The notes under the pieces: generated by a model
What the model was told of the DNA's origin: nothing
The model's database searches: none
The model's input: only the letters and a program-made list of their open reading frames with translations
In this document: piece by piece, positions 21,215 to 25,435 of the stretch
Numbering within the stretch: position 1 is the stretch's first letter
How the letters are laid out: the number at the start of each line of letters is the position of its first letter
Assembly: GCA_934525325.1 (NCBI GenBank)
Contig: CAKSZE010000023.1
Coordinates: forward strand, 1 to 25,435
Reading direction: 5' to 3'
Length of the DNA stretch: 25,435 nt
Source of the DNA: an uncultured Faecalibacterium sp.
Lineage (GTDB): Bacteria; Bacillota; Clostridia; Oscillospirales; Ruminococcaceae
Made by a program: the position numbers and the translations under genes

Positions 21215-22131
21215 CATTTTTTCTGCATGGCTTCAAAATATGCGGCGGCAACGCCCACCTGATTGGCTTCGCTGGAAAAGGCGCAGGGCACGATCTGGCA
21301 GCGGGGCAAGCCCTCCATATAAGCCTGTCCCGCCCGGGAGGTAAACAGCCAATCGTAGGCGCTGCGCAGGCTTTCCAGCAGCAGGGGCTGCTTGCTGATG
21401 CCGCCGCCGATGGCCACCTTTTCCACATCCAGCAGAACGGTCAGGTTGAAGATCTGCACCGCCACCGCATGACAGAACCGCCGCAGCACCTCTAAGGCTT
21501 CCGGTTCTCCGGCGTTGGCGGCGGCAAAAAAGCTGCGTCCGTCCAGCGGGGCGTCCTCCGGCAGTGCCTTGCGGGCGCGGTACCATATAAGCAGGTTGCG
21601 GGTGCTGCACTGGCAGGCCATGTTCTGGTCCGGGGCGTCCCACGCTTCGGCGTTGGTGTTGACAAAGCTGTACTCCCCGGCGGTAAAGTGCACCCCGCGC
21701 ACCAGCTGTCCGTTGGCAATAATGCCGCCGCCCACGCCGGTGCCAATGATGAACACCGCCGCGTTGCAGCAGCCCTTCAGCGCACCGTTTGCCAGCTCTG
21801 CCATGGCGGCAGCCTTGCCGTCGTTTTCCAGGATAACGGGGCAGCCGCACTTTTCCGCCAGCAGCTGCCCCACCGGGGTGGCAGTGTTGTACAGCAGCGC
21901 CCCGCCGTTGGACACATAGCCGGTGCGGTTATCCACAAAGCCCGGCAGCGCCATGGCAATGCCAGTCACCTCGTCTTTGTGGGGCGCATACAGCTGGTAA
22001 AGCGTATCCAGAAACTGCGCCTGCGTATCCTGCGGCGTGGGCACCGCACCGCTGTCCGTGCGATGCAGCTGCTCATCCATGACCGAGTATTTGATCTCGG
22101 TGCCGCCTACATCAAAAACCATGACTTTCAT
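21211..22131 (-). CDS. ROK-family sugar kinase/regulator-like protein
   Basis: Protein of 306 aa without an N-terminal DNA-binding domain, so a kinase rather than a repressor. The phosphate-binding loop DVGGTEIK lies at 7-14, catalytic Asp in ENDGKAAAMAE near 102-112, and the adenosine motif GTGVGGGI near 130-137. The usual ROK zinc motif CxCGxxGCxE is not present; the corresponding region reads ACQCSTRNLL. That places it in a zinc-less or altered subgroup, and the sugar is not predictable. ATG 22131 is chosen because GGAGGG lies eight bases before it; an ATG at 22149 lacks a good site. It precedes the DUF4430/ECF genes on the same strand but they have their own promoter. Confidence 0.88.
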   Translation of the reverse strand: MKVMVFDVGGTEIKYSVMDEQLHRTDSGAVPTPQDTQAQFLDTLYQLYAPHKDEVTGIAMALPGFVDNRTGYVSNGGALLYNTATPVGQLLAEKCGCPVILENDGKAAAMAELANGALKGCCNAAVFIIGTGVGGGIIANGQLVRGVHFTAGEYSFVNTNAEAWDAPDQNMACQCSTRNLLIWYRARKALPEDAPLDGRSFFAAANAGEPEALEVLRRFCHAVAVQIFNLTVLLDVEKVAIGGGISKQPLLLESLRSAYDWLFTSRAGQAYMEGLPRCQIVPCAFSSEANQVGVAAAYFEAMQKKC

Positions 22132-22168
22132 CTTGTAGCCCTCCTGCAAACGGTCGTTTTCTGTCCCT

Positions 22169-22197
22169 ATTATGGCAAATCACCGTGGAAAAGTAAA
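22169..22197 (-). promoter_or_regulatory. Predicted promoter of the ROK gene
   Basis: On the minus strand: TTTACT (22197-22192), a 17-base spacer and CATAAT (22174-22169) with an extended TGC. Confidence 0.55.
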
Positions 22198-22244
22198 GCC
22201 CCGGCGATAAAAAAGAAAACTGCAAAAATCACCTCGGCTTGCGG

Positions 22245-22273
22245 TTGCAATCCGCCCTGCCCTGTGATATCCT
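22245..22273 (+). promoter_or_regulatory. Predicted promoter of the rRNA methyltransferase operon
   Basis: TTGCAA (22245-22250), a 17-base spacer and TATCCT (22268-22273) with an extended TGA. It is divergent from the ROK promoter. Confidence 0.55.
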
Positions 22274-22311
22274 GAAAAGAGAGTATCTGTTATATAAAGG
22301 AAGAAACTGCC

Positions 22312-23481
22312 ATGGATTGCAAACTGCGTGCCAAAAACTGCGGCGGCTGCCCCCTGCTGGGGCTGGACTATGCCGCACAGCTGAAACAGAAGGAAGAAAA
22401 AGTGCGGGCTCTTGTGGGCAAATACGGCCCGGTGCACCCCATCCGGGGCATGGAGCAGCCCTATCATTACCGCAATAAGGTCATTTCCACTTTTACCACC
22501 GGCTGGGGTGGAAAACTGACCTCCGGCATCTACGCGGCAAACAGCCATAAGGTGCTGCCGGTGGAAAGCTGCCTGCTGCAGGACGAGGTGCTGGACAAGA
22601 CCATGCAGGCGGTGCGGGCTGCCGCCAACGCCTGCCGCTACCAGCCCTACGACGAGGACAAGGGCACCGGCCTTGTGCGCCACTGCCTGCTGCGGCGGGG
22701 CGTAGCCACCGGGCAGGTGATGGTGGTGCTGGTGACGGCGCAGCCGGTGCTGCCGGGGGCCAAGAACTTTGTAAAAGCGCTGCTGGCGGAGGCCGCGCAG
22801 CGCGGTGTGACCGTGACCACCGTGGTGCAGAACGTGAACAGCCGCAAGACCAGCGTGGTGCTGGGTGAAGCGGAAAAGGTGCTGTACGGCAAGGGGTTCA
22901 TTCTGGATACCCTCTGCGGCAAGACCTACGCCATCAGCCCGCGTAGCTTTTATCAAATCAACCACGCCCAGACCGAAGTGCTGTACGGCCTTGCGGTGGA
23001 AGCCGCGAAGCTGACCGGCAAAGAGGTGGTGCTGGACGCCTACTGCGGCATCGGCACCATCGGCCTGACCGCCGCCGACCACGCAAAGCAGGTGGTGGGT
23101 GTGGAACTGAACCGGGACGCCGTACAGGATGCCATTGGCAACGCAAGGCACAACGGCGTAAAGAACGCCCGCTTCTTTGCCGCCGACGCTACCCGCTGGA
23201 TCCGCGAAGCAGCCGCAGCAGGGGAGAAGGCAGACGTGATCTTTATGGACCCCCCGCGCGAGGGTTCTACCCCGGAATTCCTTGCCAGCGTGGCGCGTAT
23301 GGCACCCAAGCGGGTGGTCTATGTCAGCTGCAACCCTGTCACCCTCGCCCGCGACCTTGCCACCCTGACAAAGCTGGGCTATAAGGCCGAGGGCTTTACC
23401 CCGGTGGATATGTTCCCGCATACGGAGCATATCGAGGTAGTCTGCGCCTTATCAAAGGCATCAGCGCACAGAGCGAGATAA
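22312..23481 (+). CDS. 23S rRNA (uracil-C5)-methyltransferase, RlmD/TrmA family, TRAM-less
   Basis: SAM-dependent RNA methyltransferase of 389 aa that forms 5-methyluridine. An iron-sulfur cluster is suggested by C3, C10, C13 and C87 (C-x6-C-x2-C ... VESC). The SAM motif DAYCGIGTIGL starts at 242, with the acidic ribose contact in GVELN. DPPREG starts at 313 and the nucleophile C340 lies in VSCNP. Most family members start with a TRAM RNA-binding domain and reach about 450 aa; here the protein opens directly with the cysteine cluster. The start ATG has AAAGGAAG upstream, and no in-frame extension carries TRAM-like sequence. The membrane GGDEF gene starts six bases after the stop. Which uridine it modifies is not decidable here. 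Confidence 0.93.
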   Translation: MDCKLRAKNCGGCPLLGLDYAAQLKQKEEKVRALVGKYGPVHPIRGMEQPYHYRNKVISTFTTGWGGKLTSGIYAANSHKVLPVESCLLQDEVLDKTMQAVRAAANACRYQPYDEDKGTGLVRHCLLRRGVATGQVMVVLVTAQPVLPGAKNFVKALLAEAAQRGVTVTTVVQNVNSRKTSVVLGEAEKVLYGKGFILDTLCGKTYAISPRSFYQINHAQTEVLYGLAVEAAKLTGKEVVLDAYCGIGTIGLTAADHAKQVVGVELNRDAVQDAIGNARHNGVKNARFFAADATRWIREAAAAGEKADVIFMDPPREGSTPEFLASVARMAPKRVVYVSCNPVTLARDLATLTKLGYKAEGFTPVDMFPHTEHIEVVCALSKASAHRAR

Positions 23482-23487
23482 TTTGCA

Positions 23488-24603
23488 ATGGATAGCTATT
23501 TTTTTATCTTAACGACCATTGACCTTTTCGTGCTTGGCTTTATGTGCTTTCTTACAAAGCTGAGCGAATCCCTAAATAAAAAGCAGAAGCGCGGGTTCTT
23601 TCTGGCCTTTGCGCTCATTGCGTGCATCTCGGTGCTGGAAGTCATCACCATCGTGGTGGACGGCACACCGCCGGGCTACCGCTGGCTGAATATCTTGTCC
23701 AACTATCTGGGCTTTGGGCTGACACCGGCGGTGTCGCTGTGTCTGGTATATGTGCTGGACAAAAAATCCATCATCCGGCGCGGGTTCAAGGCGGCAGTGT
23801 GCTGCGAGGGTGCGTATCTGCTTTTTCTGGCGGCAACGCTGCCCTATGGGCCGGTGTTCTCGGTGAGCGCGGAAAACCTCTACGCCCGGGGAGGGTACTT
23901 CTATATTTATGTCATCATGTATTATACCTCCATGCTGTACCTTATGGTGGCTACGGTGCGCACGGCGGCAGTCTTTCAGAACCGCAGCCGCACGCTGATC
24001 TACCCGCTGACTCTGTTTCTGGGCGCGGAGACCGTGATCCAGATCGCGCTGCCGAAGCTGCACGTCACATGGCTGTGCGTCACGTTGCTGTCGGTGCTGT
24101 ACTATATCTATTGCAGCGAGATGTGGAACCAGCTGGACGCGCTGACCGGGCTTTTGAACCAGAACAGCTACCTGAACCGCACCGCCGAGATGCGCCGCAG
24201 CGGCGGGGTGCTGGTGGTATTCGATGTGGACGACTTCAAGCAGATCAATGACCGCTACGGCCATTTACAGGGGGACGTCTGCCTTGCCGAGATCGCGGAC
24301 TGCATCAAAAAAGCCTACGCCCGCTGCGGCTACTGCTACCGCATTGGCGGCGATGAATTCTGCGTGCTGCTGAAGGACGAGGCAAGCGAAGTCCGCTGCG
24401 CAGAAACGCTGCAAGCTCTGCTGGCAGAGCGGCGCAAAGAGATCACTCTTTTGCCGACGGTCTCCCTTGGCTCTGCCGCTTTTTCCGGGGAGGACGTGGT
24501 CGCAGTGAAGGACCGCGCCGACCGTGCGCTCTACTGCGCCAAAAAGGAACAGAAAGCCCGCGCCGCAGCGGCAAAGCACGCAGACAGAGAGCGGATGGCC
24601 TGA
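23488..24603 (+). CDS. Membrane-bound GGDEF diguanylate cyclase
   Basis: Protein of 371 aa. The N-terminal half (about 1-205) holds six or seven helices forming a membrane sensor of unrecognised type. A GGDEF domain follows (about 215-355) with DALTGLLNQNSY, FDVDDFKQINDRYGH and an intact RIGGDEF (287-291). The position of the inhibitory RxxD site reads ARCG, so product inhibition is probably absent, unlike the cyclase at 552-2657. The tail is Lys/Ala/Arg-rich. It begins six bases after the methyltransferase gene with only a weak ribosome binding site, suggesting translational coupling, although no functional link is evident. Confidence 0.92.
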   Translation: MDSYFFILTTIDLFVLGFMCFLTKLSESLNKKQKRGFFLAFALIACISVLEVITIVVDGTPPGYRWLNILSNYLGFGLTPAVSLCLVYVLDKKSIIRRGFKAAVCCEGAYLLFLAATLPYGPVFSVSAENLYARGGYFYIYVIMYYTSMLYLMVATVRTAAVFQNRSRTLIYPLTLFLGAETVIQIALPKLHVTWLCVTLLSVLYYIYCSEMWNQLDALTGLLNQNSYLNRTAEMRRSGGVLVVFDVDDFKQINDRYGHLQGDVCLAEIADCIKKAYARCGYCYRIGGDEFCVLLKDEASEVRCAETLQALLAERRKEITLLPTVSLGSAAFSGEDVVAVKDRADRALYCAKKEQKARAAAAKHADRERMA

Positions 24604-24649
24604 AACACTGCCTGCACACCTTATAAACGGAATGAACGGAGGAACACCG

Positions 24650-25165
24650 ATGAACACAGACTGGAACAGCCCGCAGGGCGATTTTGACACCGCTGAAAAG
24701 CAGGGGGAGCTGCTGATGCTGCTCAGCCGGCAGCAGGTCACCGTGCACACTTGGGACGACCCGGACTTTGACTACATGGAGGAGCAAGACCTTGCACTGG
24801 TGGTGCAAAGCCCTTCCGGCACAGAGAATCTGCTGATTGAGCTGTGCGGGGAGTTCTCGGTATTTTTTGAAAAGTGGCACGGCGAGTACGCCGCCACCGC
24901 CGAGGGCTACGCGCAGCTGCAACAGGACATCACCGCCATTCTGGACGGCAAGGCGGGCGCACTGAGCCTGTACACGGAAAACGGCTGGCAGGGCACGGTG
25001 CTGTGCACCGAGCTGCCCGGTGCAGAGGATGCCACAGCCGCTGCGGCGCTCAAGCGCTGCTGGCAGGAGGCAAAGCCGGACGCCGCCCTGCCTGCGGACA
25101 GCCGGCTGGAGCTGGTGTGCTGGGACCCGGCACAGAACCGGAAGGTACAGCTCCCGGCAGAATAA
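24650..25165 (+). CDS. Acidic cytoplasmic protein of unknown function
   Basis: Predicted soluble protein of 171 aa without signal peptide or membrane helix; acidic, rich in Glu, Gln, Trp and Ala. I do not recognise it. The middle part (LALVVQSPSGTENLLIELCGEFSVFF, then an Ala/Leu helix) and the C-terminal LELVCWDPAQNRKVQ suggest an alternating alpha/beta fold. The ATG at 24650 has GGAGG seven bases upstream. It lies 46 bases after the GGDEF gene on the same strand and is closed by a strong terminator, so it probably ends that transcription unit. Confidence 0.75.
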   Translation: MNTDWNSPQGDFDTAEKQGELLMLLSRQQVTVHTWDDPDFDYMEEQDLALVVQSPSGTENLLIELCGEFSVFFEKWHGEYAATAEGYAQLQQDITAILDGKAGALSLYTENGWQGTVLCTELPGAEDATAAAALKRCWQEAKPDAALPADSRLELVCWDPAQNRKVQLPAE

Positions 25166-25172
25166 TAGAGCA

Positions 25173-25209
25173 AAAAGGTCGCTGCACAAAATGCGTGCAG
25201 CGACCTTTT
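25173..25209. terminator. Bidirectional terminator between convergent genes
   Basis: A perfect 14-15 bp stem (25172-25186 with 25195-25209) with A-rich left and T-rich right flanks. It serves both the acidic protein gene (plus) and the PAP2 gene (minus), whose stop is 2 bases beyond it. Confidence 0.88.
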
Positions 25210-25210
25210 C

Positions 25211-25435
25211 TTATACAATTTGTTGTTTCTTTTTGCGATTTGCCATATGGTTTGCAAATGCGGAGGCCGCAGTGCCCAGCGCGATGCCCAGTACCGCGCC
25301 GCCGAGGATATCGGTGGGGAAGTGCACATAGAGGTACAGCCGGGTAAAGGCGATAAAAGCTGCCAGCACCAGCGCGGGCGCACCCAGCTTCCGGTTTTGC
25401 AGCCAGAGCGCGTAGGCAGCCGCTACCCCGGAGGC
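25211..25435 (-). CDS. PAP2-family phosphatase, C-terminal part (cut by window edge)
   Basis: 75 codons of an open frame enter from the right edge and stop at 25211. The segment AFTRLYLYVHFPTDILGGAVLGI matches PAP2 motif 3 (arginine, catalytic His and Asp all present) inside the last helices. The end is a Lys-rich cytoplasmic tail. This is the classical form found in undecaprenyl-diphosphate or phosphatidylglycerophosphate phosphatases, and differs from the divergent PAP2 protein at 15790-16431. The start and motifs 1-2 are outside the window. Confidence 0.85.
   Translation of the reverse strand, partial: ASGVAAAYALWLQNRKLGAPALVLAAFIAFTRLYLYVHFPTDILGGAVLGIALGTAASAFANHMANRKKKQQIV

Overview
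The window looks like a chromosomal segment of a gut Clostridia, most likely Faecalibacterium or a close Oscillospirales relative. The evidence is fairly high G+C, AAAGGAG-type ribosome binding sites, HrcA/CIRCE heat-shock control, a uronate (pectin) catabolic operon and many low-GC-hairpin intergenic repeats. This placement is inferred from gene content and style; no rRNA or marker gene is present. I see no phage, transposase, tRNA, rRNA or CRISPR array.

Layout. (1) 1-77 is the tail of an unknown gene, followed by a terminator and a structured repeat (R1). (2) 552-6071 is a plus-strand signalling operon: a PAS-GGDEF-REC-HD-GYP protein, a solute-binding lipoprotein with a twin-arginine-type signal, and a hybrid histidine kinase with two receiver domains. 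No transporter permease is present, so the binding protein may act as the kinase's sensor. (3) 6072-9088 holds terminator-like repeats, a sigma-A promoter abutting a CIRCE operator, a 20-codon leader ORF and clpB. (4) 9288-10613 is a CNNM/CBS membrane protein with a hairpin-rich leader. (5) 10680-14519 (minus) is the 2-keto-3-deoxygluconate operon, transcribed in the order KDPG aldolase (fused to a VOC-like domain), kdgK, kduI, SDR dehydrogenase. (6) 14757-16431 holds divergent HAD and PAP2-family genes. (7) 16555-17229 is a GntR/FCD regulator whose promoter and the kdg promoter share the palindrome ATACTAGTAT; it is the likely repressor of both. (8) 17515-18944 (minus) holds a TetR regulator and a seven-helix membrane protein, each preceded by TGAAC-N3-GTTCA. 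(9) 19291-22131 holds a small lipoprotein (plus), then on the minus strand a ROK kinase, a DUF4430-like lipoprotein and an ECF S component. (10) 22312-25165 (plus) holds a TRAM-less rRNA uracil methyltransferase, a membrane GGDEF protein and an orphan acidic protein. The window ends in a truncated PAP2 phosphatase on the minus strand.

The most unusual signal is a dispersed repeat family with four copies: 134-285 plus, 17413-17250 minus, and an inverted pair at 19844-20083. Three copies share a short hairpin P1, and two alternative forms of that stem differ by a compensatory C:G/G:C swap. All four carry a 15-16 bp hairpin P2 whose stem sequence is completely different in every copy, while the loop is always UGCG (UNCG type). 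A conserved GGAGGG-type purine block follows. Every copy lies 3' of a gene in the same orientation, and in three of the four it comes directly after that gene's terminator. The pattern fits an RNA (or single-stranded DNA hairpin) element selected for structure rather than sequence.
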